Origin: a virus
DNA length: 34,663 bases
IMG/VR virus record: IMGVR_UViG_3300022752_000007
Coordinates: 1-34,663 of that record
Reading direction: 5' to 3' (one strand)
Below, piece by piece: positions 6,736 to 14,889 of this stretch. The position numbers and the translations under genes were made by a program. The notes beneath the pieces were generated by a model. The model was not told where the DNA came from. It made no database searches and saw nothing but the letters and a program-made list of their open reading frames with translations. Within the stretch, counting starts at the first letter, position 1. Each line of letters begins with the position of its first letter.

Positions 6736-8988
6736 ATGGACGAGCGCGTTAGTCAAGAACTTGAGAAGTACCTGCGAGTCATCGGCACCTACGAGAATGA
6801 GTTTGCCAAGTGGCAGGCGCGGGTAAAGAAACTCGTCAAGCGTTACCGCGACGACACCAGAGGCTCGGGCGGCAACGAAACCGCCAAGTTCAACATCCTC
6901 TGGAGCAATGTCCAGACGCTCATCCCTGCCGTCTACGCCAAACTGCCAAAGGCTGATGTAAGCAGACGCTTCGGCGATAACGACCCCGTTGGGCGTGTCG
7001 CTGCACAATTGGTCGAACGCGCCATCGACTTTGAGATTGAGCACTACCCCGATTTCCGCTCGACCATGAAATACGATGTCGAGGATAGGTTCCTCGGCGG
7101 TCGAGGCACGGCATGGGTGCGGTACGAGCCGCATGTTGCCCCCATTGGCATTGAGGACGATGGCGTATCCATTACCTCTGCCATCGAACAGGGCGAGGGC
7201 GCACCGCCGCCGCTTGAGCAGATTGAGTACGAACGCGCCCCGGTCGATTATGTCCATTGGAAGGACTTTGGACACTCACAGGGCCGCACTTGGGAAGAGG
7301 TGGGTCAGGTATGGCGCTGGGTCTACATGACCCGTGAGGCGCTTGTAGAGCGTTTTGGCGAGGAAATGGCGCGTCAGATACCGACTGACCAAGGCCCGGA
7401 GACGCTCAACGCCTACCGCGACAGCAAAAGGCAGTACAACCTCGCCAAAATCTGCGAACTCTGGGACAAGGAGACGCTGAAGGTCTACTGGTTGTCGAAG
7501 GGTATGTCGCACTTCATTGATGTGCGTGACGACCCGCTCAACTTTGAGGGGTTCTTCCCCTGCCCGAAGCCGCTTTACGCCACGACGACCTCGGACAACC
7601 TTGTACCTGTCCCCGACTTCGTGCTGTACCAAGACCAAGCGATGGAGTTGGACATCCTTTCTGACCGCATCGATGGTCTGGTCAAGGCGCTGCGTGTGCG
7701 CGGCGTGTACGATGCCAGCCAACCGGCGTTGCAGCGGCTGATGACCGAGGGCGACAACAATGCCCTCATCCCGGTGGACAAATGGGCGGCGTTCAGCGAG
7801 AAGGGCGGCTTGAAGGGCAGCGTTGACCTGTTGCCGCTCGACACCATCGCGCAGGCGCTCATCCAATGCTATCAGGCACGCGCTGACATCAAGGGTCAGA
7901 TATACGAAATCACGGGCATCAGCGACATCATCCGTGGTCAATCTGCGGCCTCGGAGACGGCGACGGCGCAGCAAATCAAGGGTCAGTACGCTGGCCTGCG
8001 CCTGCGGTCGATGCAGGAAGATGTGGCGCTCTTCGCAACCGAGGTCATCAGGCTCAAGGCGCAGGTGATGTGTATGCGGTACCAGCCGCAGACCATCCTC
8101 GCCTACTCTGCCGCAGAGCAGATGTCGGACGCTGACAAGGCGCTCATCCCGCAGGCGTTGCAACTCATCCGCGACAAACCGCTGCGTAACTTCCGCATTG
8201 ACATTGCCGCTGACAGCCTCGTGCAGATTGATGAGGTGCAAGAGAAGCAGGACAGGCTCCAATTCATGCAAGCCTTCGGCGGTTTCTTGCAGCAGGCGCT
8301 GCCGGTTGGTCAAGCCTCGCCGGAACTTGTCCCGGTGATGATGGACTTGCTCAAGTATGGCGTGCAGGCGTTCAAGGCGGCGCGTCCGCTTGAGGGTACT
8401 ATTGACGCTGCAACGGAGCAGTTGAAGCAGATTGCCGCGCAGCCCCGTGAGAACCCCGCCGCGCAACAGGCGCAGATGGAGGCACAGGCTGAACAGGCCA
8501 AGTCGCAGATGCTCATGCAGATTGAGCAAGCCAAGTTGCAGCAATCGGCGCAGGTCGAGGCGCTCAAGGCGCAGAATGACCAGCAACTAGAGCAGATGAA
8601 GCAGCAGTTTGAGGCGCAACTTGCACAGCAGAAAATCGCCGCAGACCAGCAAATGGCGAAGTACAAAGCCGACTTGGACGCTGCCACAAAGGTCATGGTC
8701 GCCCGTATCTCGGCTAACCCCGGCCTTGACATCCCCGCTCTGGAGCAGCAGCAAGCCGTCACCGAGCGCGTCATGCAGGACATGGGCGGCGAGGTAAGGC
8801 AAGCGATGCAGAACCTCGTGGCGCTCTACGGTCAGATGGCATCGTCCAACGACGAGAACATGAAGGGCGTGCGTACTGCCCTTGCCACGCTGACTGCCCC
8901 CAAGCGCATCGTGCGCGGCCCTGATGGGCGTGCGGTGGGCGTGGAGGCGGTGCAGCAAACTCTTGAACTGGAGCCGCGACTGCAATGA
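6736..8988 (+). CDS. portal protein
   Basis: A 750-aa podovirus-type portal, the dodecameric ring at the capsid vertex through which TerL pumps DNA and to which the adaptor binds. The N-terminal region contains RYRDDTRGSGG and FNILWSNVQTLIPAVYAKLP (about residues 52-75), characteristic of this portal group. The central region has VLYQDQAMELDILSDRIDGL and the helix ITGISDIIRGQSAASETATA (about 394-413), the stem/clip-like portal segment. The C-terminal third (about 570-655) is a Gln/Ala/Glu/Lys-rich coiled coil (repeated QAQMEAQAEQAK-type sequence), consistent with a barrel as in P22-like portals. The large size fits that type. Confidence 0.93.
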   Translation: MDERVSQELEKYLRVIGTYENEFAKWQARVKKLVKRYRDDTRGSGGNETAKFNILWSNVQTLIPAVYAKLPKADVSRRFGDNDPVGRVAAQLVERAIDFEIEHYPDFRSTMKYDVEDRFLGGRGTAWVRYEPHVAPIGIEDDGVSITSAIEQGEGAPPPLEQIEYERAPVDYVHWKDFGHSQGRTWEEVGQVWRWVYMTREALVERFGEEMARQIPTDQGPETLNAYRDSKRQYNLAKICELWDKETLKVYWLSKGMSHFIDVRDDPLNFEGFFPCPKPLYATTTSDNLVPVPDFVLYQDQAMELDILSDRIDGLVKALRVRGVYDASQPALQRLMTEGDNNALIPVDKWAAFSEKGGLKGSVDLLPLDTIAQALIQCYQARADIKGQIYEITGISDIIRGQSAASETATAQQIKGQYAGLRLRSMQEDVALFATEVIRLKAQVMCMRYQPQTILAYSAAEQMSDADKALIPQALQLIRDKPLRNFRIDIAADSLVQIDEVQEKQDRLQFMQAFGGFLQQALPVGQASPELVPVMMDLLKYGVQAFKAARPLEGTIDAATEQLKQIAAQPRENPAAQQAQMEAQAEQAKSQMLMQIEQAKLQQSAQVEALKAQNDQQLEQMKQQFEAQLAQQKIAADQQMAKYKADLDAATKVMVARISANPGLDIPALEQQQAVTERVMQDMGGEVRQAMQNLVALYGQMASSNDENMKGVRTALATLTAPKRIVRGPDGRAVGVEAVQQTLELEPRLQ

Positions 8989-9170
8989 TTACGACGACCA
9001 AGGGGATGATGGACGAAGCCCTGCTGGATAAGCGCGAGGGCGAGGTCGATAACGACCACGAACATACCCGCTGGGTAGAATACTGGCATGAGGGCGAGTT
9101 GGTGCATCGGTCTGTCCATGTCCACCTAAAGGAAGCCCCGGCCCTCTTTGGCGAACTGGAGAAATTCTGA
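8985..9170 (+). CDS. 61-aa hypothetical protein
   Basis: A small acidic protein with a His-rich centre (DNDHEHTRWVEYWHEGELVH and RSVHVHLKEAP). ATG 8985 overlaps the portal stop (ATGA) and its TGA overlaps the next ATG, so it is embedded in a chain of coupled genes. No transmembrane segment and no recognised family. Position between portal and a virion protein suggests a small head-assembly or accessory factor, which is inference only. Confidence 0.6.
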   Translation: MITTTKGMMDEALLDKREGEVDNDHEHTRWVEYWHEGELVHRSVHVHLKEAPALFGELEKF

Positions 9171-9625
9171 TGCCTAACACGCAGGCAATGTGTACCTCGT
9201 TTAAGGTTGAAATCCTCGGCGGCGTACACGCCATCGGCACCCCGCCTACTCGGGCAAACACCAATAAAGACACCTTCAAGGCTGCGCTTTACCTTGCCAG
9301 CGCAACGGTTAACGCTGCCACGACCGCTTATAGCGCGACTGGGGAGGTGTCGGGCGCGGGGTATACCGCAGGCGGCATCACCGTTTCCAACGCCACAGCG
9401 CCCACCTCAACGGGAACCACGGCGTATTGGACACCCTCTGCCTCGCTGACCTATACCGGGGTGACCCTGACCACGGCGTTTGACGCTGTGTTGATGTACA
9501 ACAGCACGCAGGCCGACAAAGCGGTAGCGGTCTACACCTTTGGGTCGCAAACGGTAACGGCGGGTAACTTCATCCTCACGATGCCGACCAACGATGCGTC
9601 AACCGCGCTTCTGCGGATTGCGTGA
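9170..9625 (+). CDS. conserved beta-rich virion protein
   Basis: A 151-aa protein rich in Thr, Ala and Ser: KVEILGGVHAIGT, DTFKAALYLASATV, TAYSATGEVSGAGYTAGGIT, LMYNSTQADKAVAVYTFGSQ and a C-terminal LLRIA. This order is one I recognise from podovirus virion modules, where the protein is usually listed only as a structural or hypothetical protein. It is probably an all-beta head-surface or vertex component. The ATG at 9170 overlaps the previous stop. Confidence 0.65.
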   Translation: MPNTQAMCTSFKVEILGGVHAIGTPPTRANTNKDTFKAALYLASATVNAATTAYSATGEVSGAGYTAGGITVSNATAPTSTGTTAYWTPSASLTYTGVTLTTAFDAVLMYNSTQADKAVAVYTFGSQTVTAGNFILTMPTNDASTALLRIA

Positions 9626-9631
9626 TGAGTC

Positions 9632-10336
9632 GTGGCAAAAGGGCCGTGGAACACAGGTACATGGGATGACGCGCAATGGGACAGCCTCCCGGTCACCAGC
9701 GTCACCGGAACCGGCGGCGTTGGTAGCCTCGGCACCCAGCAAAGCGTCACGCTCACGGGCAACGCTGCAACGGGTGCGACGGGAAGCGTCGGAGCAAGCC
9801 TTGAGACGGGCCTTACGGGTGTCAGCGCCGTTGGAGTCGTTGGAGATGAAACCGATTCGGTCGAGGTTGCCCTTTCCGGTCTGGGAGCATCTGGTCAAAC
9901 AGGTGTTGTTAACCTTCAAGGAGAGGTTGCGCTTGCCGGTGAGCAGGCATCTGGTCAAACAGGAGTTATCAACCCTCAAGGACAAGTTGCACTCACGGGC
10001 GTGGAAGCAACCGGAGCAACCGGCACCCTCACCGCCTCCGTCCAACCCATCATCGTCATCGGCGATTCCCACGAAGGCGATAAGAAGCGCAAGAAGCATT
10101 GGGAAGAAGAGCAAGAAAAACGCGAGAAGCGCAAGCAAGAGTTAATCTCGGTTTACGAGCAACTGCTTGAGGCACGCCCAGAGATTGCTGAAACGATTGT
10201 AGAGCCGCATATAACTGTTAACATCGCACAACCAACAATTAACTGGGACTCCCTGTTAACTGACATTGATAGGGTTGAGCGATTGATGCGAGAGCATCAG
10301 GAAATGGACGACGAAGAAGTATTGTTGCTGCTATGA
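9632..10336 (+). CDS. Gly/Thr-rich repeat virion protein with charged helical C-terminus
   Basis: A 234-aa protein read from GTG 9632 (MAKGPWNTGTWDDAQWDSLP). Residues about 20-138 consist of roughly 20-residue beta repeats of the form V.LTG..A.G.TG.V, including two nearly identical copies encoded by a 60-bp tandem repeat. Residues about 150-170 form a very charged KKRKKHWEEEQEKREKRKQE helix, followed by a mixed C-terminus. The beta repeats suggest a fibre-like or collagen-like surface structure anchored by the helical end. The frame is favoured over the overlapping 9594-10145 frame because the repeats are coherent in this one. Confidence 0.7.
   Translation: MAKGPWNTGTWDDAQWDSLPVTSVTGTGGVGSLGTQQSVTLTGNAATGATGSVGASLETGLTGVSAVGVVGDETDSVEVALSGLGASGQTGVVNLQGEVALAGEQASGQTGVINPQGQVALTGVEATGATGTLTASVQPIIVIGDSHEGDKKRKKHWEEEQEKREKRKQELISVYEQLLEARPEIAETIVEPHITVNIAQPTINWDSLLTDIDRVERLMREHQEMDDEEVLLLL
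9887..10006 (+). repeat. two tandem 60-bp repeats inside the 9632-10336 gene
   Basis: Copy 1 (9887-9946) and copy 2 (9947-10006) both start GCATCTGGTCAAACAGG and differ at scattered, mostly synonymous or conservative positions. They encode ASGQTGV..(L/P)QG.VAL.G units. The 60-bp period is in frame (20 codons), so copy number could change without breaking the gene. Confidence 0.9.
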
Positions 10337-10680
10337 AACGAACTTATGTAATGGTTGACGGTGAGTTTGTCGAGCGCAAGCGTGACGCAAGCGGTCGGCA
10401 TCACTACATCATGCCGGACATCGCGCCGTACAAGTCGATGATTGACGGGCGCATGATTACCTCCCGTTCGCAGCATCGTCTGCACCTGAAGGCTCACGGC
10501 TGCGTCGAGGTTGGCAACGAAGACCCGACAAAGTTCGTCAGCAAGCAAAAACCCAAGAACAATCGAGTGGATGTGCTGCGTCACCAGTTGTCCAGCATGA
10601 CCCACTCGGATGCCAACAAGTTGTTGTCGCGGTTGCGCGATGAAATCCGATTTACCCACGACCCCCACAGGAGACGGTAA
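10333..10680 (+). CDS. conserved phage protein of the capsid module
   Basis: A 115-aa basic protein: RTYVMVDGEFVERKR, then DIAPYKSMIDGRMITSRSQH and RLHLKAHGCVEVGNE. This YKSM.DG.MI.SR..HR.HL..HG..E.GNE pattern recurs ahead of scaffold and capsid genes in podovirus genomes, with no function assigned that I know of. ATG 10333 overlaps the previous TGA (ATGA). The TAA overlaps the scaffold ATG and an ACAGGAGACGG ribosome site for the next gene lies within its last codons. Confidence 0.7.
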   Translation: MKRTYVMVDGEFVERKRDASGRHHYIMPDIAPYKSMIDGRMITSRSQHRLHLKAHGCVEVGNEDPTKFVSKQKPKNNRVDVLRHQLSSMTHSDANKLLSRLRDEIRFTHDPHRRR

Positions 10681-11636
10681 TGGAACAGGCCCCACAGGCA
10701 GAGACGCTCGACCGCAAGGAGTTGCTCGAACAGCAGTTTGAGCAGAGCGAACAAACCCCTTCACAGGGGCGGGACGAGCAAGGCCGCTTTGCGGAGGTTC
10801 AAGAGCAACCCGTAGAAGCCGCCGAGGAACCTGTGTGGCGCAAGCCGCCTGCTTCGTGGAAAAAGGAATATCACGAGCATTGGGCAAAGGCTGACCCCAA
10901 GATTCAAGAATACGCTTGGCAACGCGAAGAACAGATGAAGCGCGGCGTAGAACCGTTGCTTTCCAAGGCGCAGTTTGCCGATGCGATGAATCAGGCGTTG
11001 GAGCCGTACCTGCCGACCATTCAGGGGCTGGGTCTGAAGCCGGAGCAGGCGGTTGCCGCTCTCGCGCAGGCCGATTACACGCTGCGTAATAGCCCCCCGG
11101 CGCAGAAGATGCAGTACCTGACGCAATTGGCTGCGTCCTACGGCATCAACCTTAACCAAGTCATGCAGGGTGGTCAGCAGACCGCCCAACCCTCCGTTGA
11201 CCCGATGGTGTATCAGTTGCAGAACGAACTGAACACCGTCCGTGGCGAGGTCATGGGGTGGAAGCAACAGCAGGAGATGGCTGAAAACCAAACCTTGCTA
11301 AACGAAATCAACAGTTTCTCGATGACGGCTGAACACTTTGAGGAAGCGCGTCCGACGATGATTCAGTTGCTCCAATCTGGGGTGGCTGAAACGCTGGACG
11401 ATGCTTACGAAAAGGCAATTCGGCTTGATTCGGATTTGTTTGACAAAGTGCAATCGGCCCGACAGGCAGAGGTTTCACAGCGTCAGGCAACAGAGAAGAA
11501 CCGTGCGGTGAAAATTGCACGGGCTGCTGCGGTTAGCGTCAGAGGTTCCACACCCGGAACTAACACGGCTCCCAAGGCGCATAGTCGCCGCGCAATGTTG
11601 GAAGAAGCGTTTGAAGAATCCAACTCGCGGTTGTAA
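10680..11636 (+). CDS. capsid assembly (scaffolding) protein
   Basis: A 318-aa acidic, Gln/Glu-rich helical protein directly upstream of the major capsid gene, the standard position for a scaffold that shapes the procapsid and is then lost. Residues about 50-80 (VWRKPPASWKKEYHEHW, then QEYAWQREEQMKRGVEPL) match the pattern found in T7-like and related scaffolds. The middle and C-terminus are predicted helices with many Gln and Ala; the final 50 residues are basic (RAVKIARAAAVSVRGS), as in scaffold ends that bind capsid protein. An AGGAG site precedes ATG 10680. Confidence 0.85.
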   Translation: MEQAPQAETLDRKELLEQQFEQSEQTPSQGRDEQGRFAEVQEQPVEAAEEPVWRKPPASWKKEYHEHWAKADPKIQEYAWQREEQMKRGVEPLLSKAQFADAMNQALEPYLPTIQGLGLKPEQAVAALAQADYTLRNSPPAQKMQYLTQLAASYGINLNQVMQGGQQTAQPSVDPMVYQLQNELNTVRGEVMGWKQQQEMAENQTLLNEINSFSMTAEHFEEARPTMIQLLQSGVAETLDDAYEKAIRLDSDLFDKVQSARQAEVSQRQATEKNRAVKIARAAAVSVRGSTPGTNTAPKAHSRRAMLEEAFEESNSRL

Positions 11637-11659
11637 CCAACTGATATAGGAGCATTGAA

Positions 11660-12679
11660 ATGGCTTATGCCAATTCCAGTATCAGCGACATTATCGCTAC
11701 TAACATTCAGAGCCGTAGCGGTGAACTCGCTGACAACGTGACGAACAACAATGCGTTGCTTCGTCGTCTGAAGGAGCGCGGAAATGTGAAGACATTTTCG
11801 GGCGGTTCAACCATCCTTCAGGAAATCATGTACAATGATAATACGACAAATAATACAAGTTCCTATTCTGGATACGAAGTATTGAATGTCGGCCAGAACT
11901 CGCCCATCTCTGCGGCGCAGTTCAGCATCACGCAGTACGCGTCTGCTGTGTCCATCTCGGGTCTGGAGATGATTCAGAACTCGGGTAAGGAAGCCATCAT
12001 CGACCTGCTTGACGGTCGTATGGAGGTTGCCGAGGCGCAACTGGCGAACCGCATCAGCGGTGACCTGTACGGTGACGGCACCGGCAACGCGGGTAAGAAC
12101 CTCACGGGTCTTGCTGCTGCTGTGCCGGATAGCCCGTCAAGCGGCACCTACGGCGGCATCAACCGTGCGGTGTGGTCGTTCTGGCGTTCGGTGGCCTTCT
12201 CGGCTACGACCGACGGCACGGGCGCTGTCACTAGCAGCAATATCCAAGGCTACATGGATTCGGTTGCGGTGCAGTTGATTCGTGGTACTGATAAGCCTGA
12301 CCTCATCGTTGCGGACAACAACTACTATCGGCTGTACCTCCAGAGCCTTCAGGCCATCCAGCGCATCACGGACTCCGGTTCGGGTATGGCTGGCGCTGGC
12401 TTCGCCTCGCTGAAGTATTTCGGCGCTGGCATGGCTTCGGATGTGGTGCTCGATGGTGGTATTGGTTCGTCGTCGTATAACGGCGGCGTGGGCAATGCCA
12501 ACCACATGTGGTTCCTCAACACCAAGTACCTGATGTTCCGCCCCCACAAGGACAGAAACTTTGTCCCGATTGGCGGCGACCGTCAGGCTGTCAACCAAGA
12601 CGCTATCGTGAAACTGATTGGCTGGGCGGGTAACCTTACCTCGTCCGGCCCGCAGTTCTGCGGCGTGTTGATTAACTGA
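11660..12679 (+). CDS. major capsid protein
   Basis: A 339-aa HK97-fold-type major capsid protein. Signs are the N-terminal DNVTNNNALLRRLKERGNVK, the AQFSITQYASAVSISGLEMI strand/helix, the TGLAAAVPDSPSSGTYGGIN loop typical of this group, DKPDLIVADNNYYRLYLQSL in the A-domain, and the C-terminal MWFLNTKYLMFRPHKDRNFV. The length is typical for podovirus capsid proteins that are not proteolytically matured. TAGGAG at 11647-11652 precedes the ATG. Codon use is strongly biased to C/G third positions, fitting high expression. Confidence 0.93.
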   Translation: MAYANSSISDIIATNIQSRSGELADNVTNNNALLRRLKERGNVKTFSGGSTILQEIMYNDNTTNNTSSYSGYEVLNVGQNSPISAAQFSITQYASAVSISGLEMIQNSGKEAIIDLLDGRMEVAEAQLANRISGDLYGDGTGNAGKNLTGLAAAVPDSPSSGTYGGINRAVWSFWRSVAFSATTDGTGAVTSSNIQGYMDSVAVQLIRGTDKPDLIVADNNYYRLYLQSLQAIQRITDSGSGMAGAGFASLKYFGAGMASDVVLDGGIGSSSYNGGVGNANHMWFLNTKYLMFRPHKDRNFVPIGGDRQAVNQDAIVKLIGWAGNLTSSGPQFCGVLIN

Positions 12680-12693
12680 TAGGGGATACGAAA

Positions 12694-13176
12694 ATGACTG
12701 TTATTGTTAACGGGTTTGCGTACCCTGCTCTCGGTAATACCGACTCGACCGCTGCCATTAATCCCGGCACGGTCGTGACGCTCGATGATGGTGGTTTGGC
12801 GGTGTATGTGCAGGCGGCTTCGGCTATCTCGCAGTACAACGCTGTTTGCATCCCTGCAACCAACATTGTGACCAACGCAACGACTGCGCGTGTTGCCAAT
12901 ACAAAGCGTATTGGCTTCGCGCAGGTGTCGATTGCAAGTGGTTATTATGGTTGGGTGCAGTTGGGCGGCTTCGTGCGGGTGAATGTGTCGGCTTCCTGCC
13001 TCCCGGCGGTTGCCCTCTACACCACCAGCACCGAAGGCCGGTTGGATGATGCCACCGTGTCGGGCGCTCTGGTCGCTGGCGTGGTCACGGAAGTGACTGC
13101 CTCGGCTACCTCGGCTATGACTGCGATTGCAGCGTTCACCATGGTTATCCCGGTTCCGTCTAACGCGACCCCGTAA
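12694..13176 (+). CDS. putative capsid decoration protein
   Basis: A 160-aa all-beta, Ala/Val/Thr-rich protein immediately after the major capsid gene. Segments QYNAVCIPATNIVTNATTAR, RIGFAQVSIASGYYGWVQLG and LYTTSTEGRLDDATVSGALV have the pattern of the phage proteins that follow capsid genes and decorate the head. A GATAGGGGATACG stretch at 12678-12690 provides its ribosome site. It could instead be a minor head or vertex protein; no experimental parallel can be claimed from the sequence. Confidence 0.7.
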   Translation: MTVIVNGFAYPALGNTDSTAAINPGTVVTLDDGGLAVYVQAASAISQYNAVCIPATNIVTNATTARVANTKRIGFAQVSIASGYYGWVQLGGFVRVNVSASCLPAVALYTTSTEGRLDDATVSGALVAGVVTEVTASATSAMTAIAAFTMVIPVPSNATP

Positions 13177-13178
13177 CC

Positions 13179-13952
13179 ATGCAAAAACTGGAACTCACGG
13201 TGCAGGCGGCTGGCAAACCGGAGGAACTCTGTTCCAACATTCGCTCGTCGCTTGCCCGTGGGTTGCCAGAGTTGGCCCCCGCTCTCTGCACCCACGATGG
13301 AACATTCGTGTGTGTAGCGAGTGGGTGGTCAATGCCTAGTTTCGTAGAGGACATCCGGGCGCAGCGACAGGCCGGTCGCCCGATTGTCGCTGTAAAGGCC
13401 GCACACGACTTCCTGTGCGAGAACGGCATAGAGCCTGACCTGTGGCTTAACCTCGACCCCCGTGACCGCACAAGCGGTATACAGCGCCATAACGCGCACA
13501 CCACCTACCTCGTTGCCTCCCGCTGCCCCCCGGTCACCTTCGACACGCTGAAAGAGCGCAAGGTCGTCCTGTGGCACTCATGGGCTGAAGGGCCGGAGAT
13601 GAAGGCGCTGGGCGGTGGCAAGTTGGCGGTCGGCGGCGGCACCACCTCGGGGATGCGTGCCATCAACATCGGTTACCTGCTGGGCTTTCGCAACTTTGTG
13701 TTGTACGGATACGACAGTTGCAACAGGCCTGACGGCATCAAGCGGTTTACCGGCGAGATGACCGGCCCGACGATGGATGTTTATGTGGGCGCAGAAAAGC
13801 GCAAGTTCACCTGCAATGCTGCGATGGCGCAGCAGGCAAACGAGTTTCAGATGATTTACTCCGTGATGCCAGAAATCACGGTTGAGGCTAAGGGGCCGGG
13901 GTTGATTGCCGCCATCATCGAAGAGCGCCGCAAGATGGCGTTGGCTGCTTGA
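13179..13952 (+). CDS. DUF115/MptE-like Rossmann protein inside the capsid module
   Basis: A 257-aa protein with the DUF115 (MptE-like, also related to flagellin Maf glycosyltransferases) pattern: FVCVASGWSM (about 43-52), GRPIVAVKAAHDFLCENGIE followed by PDLWLNLDPR (about 67-96), GGGTTSGMRAINIGYLLGF and FVLYGYDSC near 150-185. Family members bind nucleotide-linked substrates; some transfer nonulosonic acid sugars and others are pterin pyrophosphokinases. In phages the substrate is unknown. It sits between two beta-rich virion genes, starts 2 nt after the previous stop, and its position suggests modification of a virion protein or of host surface sugar, which is inference. Confidence 0.75.
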   Translation: MQKLELTVQAAGKPEELCSNIRSSLARGLPELAPALCTHDGTFVCVASGWSMPSFVEDIRAQRQAGRPIVAVKAAHDFLCENGIEPDLWLNLDPRDRTSGIQRHNAHTTYLVASRCPPVTFDTLKERKVVLWHSWAEGPEMKALGGGKLAVGGGTTSGMRAINIGYLLGFRNFVLYGYDSCNRPDGIKRFTGEMTGPTMDVYVGAEKRKFTCNAAMAQQANEFQMIYSVMPEITVEAKGPGLIAAIIEERRKMALAA

Positions 13953-13953
13953 G

Positions 13954-14316
13954 ATGGCGATACCCTCACGAGTGCTAGGCGCAGGGGTAGACAGCCTCAA
14001 GACTATCTCCATCTGCGGTGACGGTGCAGATGGCATCACAGCGGCGGGTACCTCTGCCGGTAACGCAACTAGTCTGGTTGCAGTTTTTAACGCTGTTAGT
14101 ACCGCTGCGGCTTCTACTGGCGTAAAATTGATGAAGTGTGAAATGGGCGCAGTTGTTTTTATTGTTAACTCCGGCGCACATACTTTAACAGTTTACCCGT
14201 TTGATTCAGATGCAATAAACAACACAACATCTGCATCAATAGCGCAAAATCATTCAAGCATATTTTTTGCTGTATCTAACACAAATTGGTACAGCATCAA
14301 TGGCGAACGCAATTAA
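13954..14316 (+). CDS. conserved beta-rich virion protein
   Basis: A 120-aa protein starting MAIPSRVLGAGVDSLKTISI, then CGDGADGITAAGTSAGNATS and a C-terminal half with VVFIVNSGAHTLTVYPFDSD. This is a familiar small protein of podovirus head modules, all-beta and rich in Thr/Ala/Ser, possibly a second decoration or head-surface protein. ATG 13954 lies just after the DUF115 stop; an in-frame ATG at 13906 would overlap that gene by 47 nt and is less likely. The second half of the gene is noticeably A/T-rich compared with the first. Confidence 0.7.
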   Translation: MAIPSRVLGAGVDSLKTISICGDGADGITAAGTSAGNATSLVAVFNAVSTAAASTGVKLMKCEMGAVVFIVNSGAHTLTVYPFDSDAINNTTSASIAQNHSSIFFAVSNTNWYSINGERN

Positions 14317-14337
14317 TCCCCACAGGAGTAAACGACG

Positions 14338-14886
14338 ATGCCTCTAGATAGCGACATTTTCAACGCGGACGAGCAACTCCAAGTCGAGTTCTACATCGCA
14401 AAGGATGTAGACCCGAAGTGGGACGGCAAGCCGTTTGTGCGTATCAACATTCCCGGCGACAAGACAACCATCATCGAACAGCCGATGAATGAAGACCACA
14501 AGAAGCGGTTTCCGCGTCAGTATCTCTATTTCCAGATGAAGCAAAACGAGCAGGATGCCCCCGCAATCGGCACCTCGCTTGATGTCTGGTTTACCGATGG
14601 CAACGGCGACATTACCCGTGGACACATTGAAGAACTTCGCATCCTGAAGTTCCAGACCGTAGAGCAGATTGCCAACGCATCCGATTCGCAGTTGCAGCGC
14701 ATCGGCATGGGTGGCCCCGGTTTGCGTGAGAAGGCGAAAGCGTTTCTTGCAAAGCGGAATCGCTCGGAAACCGAAAACCAATTGGACGACACCAAAAAAC
14801 AACTGGCAGAACTTCAGGCGCAGATGGCAGCGTTGATGACGCGCAAGGCTGGTCGCCCGAAGAAGGAACCCGTTGCGGAGAGTTAA
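14338..14886 (+). CDS. conserved phage protein with helix-hairpin-helix-like region
   Basis: A 182-aa protein: QVEFYIAKDVDPKWDGKPFV, RINIPGDKTTIIEQPMNEDH and RFPRQYLYFQMKQNEQD form a beta domain. Residues about 100-140 (LKFQTVEQIANASDSQLQRI then GMGGPGLREKAKAFL) resemble a helix-hairpin-helix turn, followed by a coiled coil (TKKQLAELQAQMAALMTRK) and a basic GRPKKE tail. The pattern recurs between capsid and adaptor genes of podoviruses without a known role; a DNA-contacting head-completion function is possible. CACAGGAG at 14321-14328 is a good ribosome site. Confidence 0.65.
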   Translation: MPLDSDIFNADEQLQVEFYIAKDVDPKWDGKPFVRINIPGDKTTIIEQPMNEDHKKRFPRQYLYFQMKQNEQDAPAIGTSLDVWFTDGNGDITRGHIEELRILKFQTVEQIANASDSQLQRIGMGGPGLREKAKAFLAKRNRSETENQLDDTKKQLAELQAQMAALMTRKAGRPKKEPVAES

Positions 14887-14889
14887 CGA

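Noticed and set aside
7276-8586. 436-codon open frame antisense to the portal gene
   Set aside because: Its Leu/Arg/His-rich, His-Val-Asp patterned product is what the complement of a high-GC3 coding sequence gives; the plus-strand portal motifs are unequivocal.
9594-10145. 183-codon plus-strand frame overlapping the Gly/Thr-repeat protein
   Set aside because: The product is Arg/Ser-rich and shows no coherent repeats, while the 9632 frame translates the 60-bp DNA repeat into clean 20-residue protein repeats.
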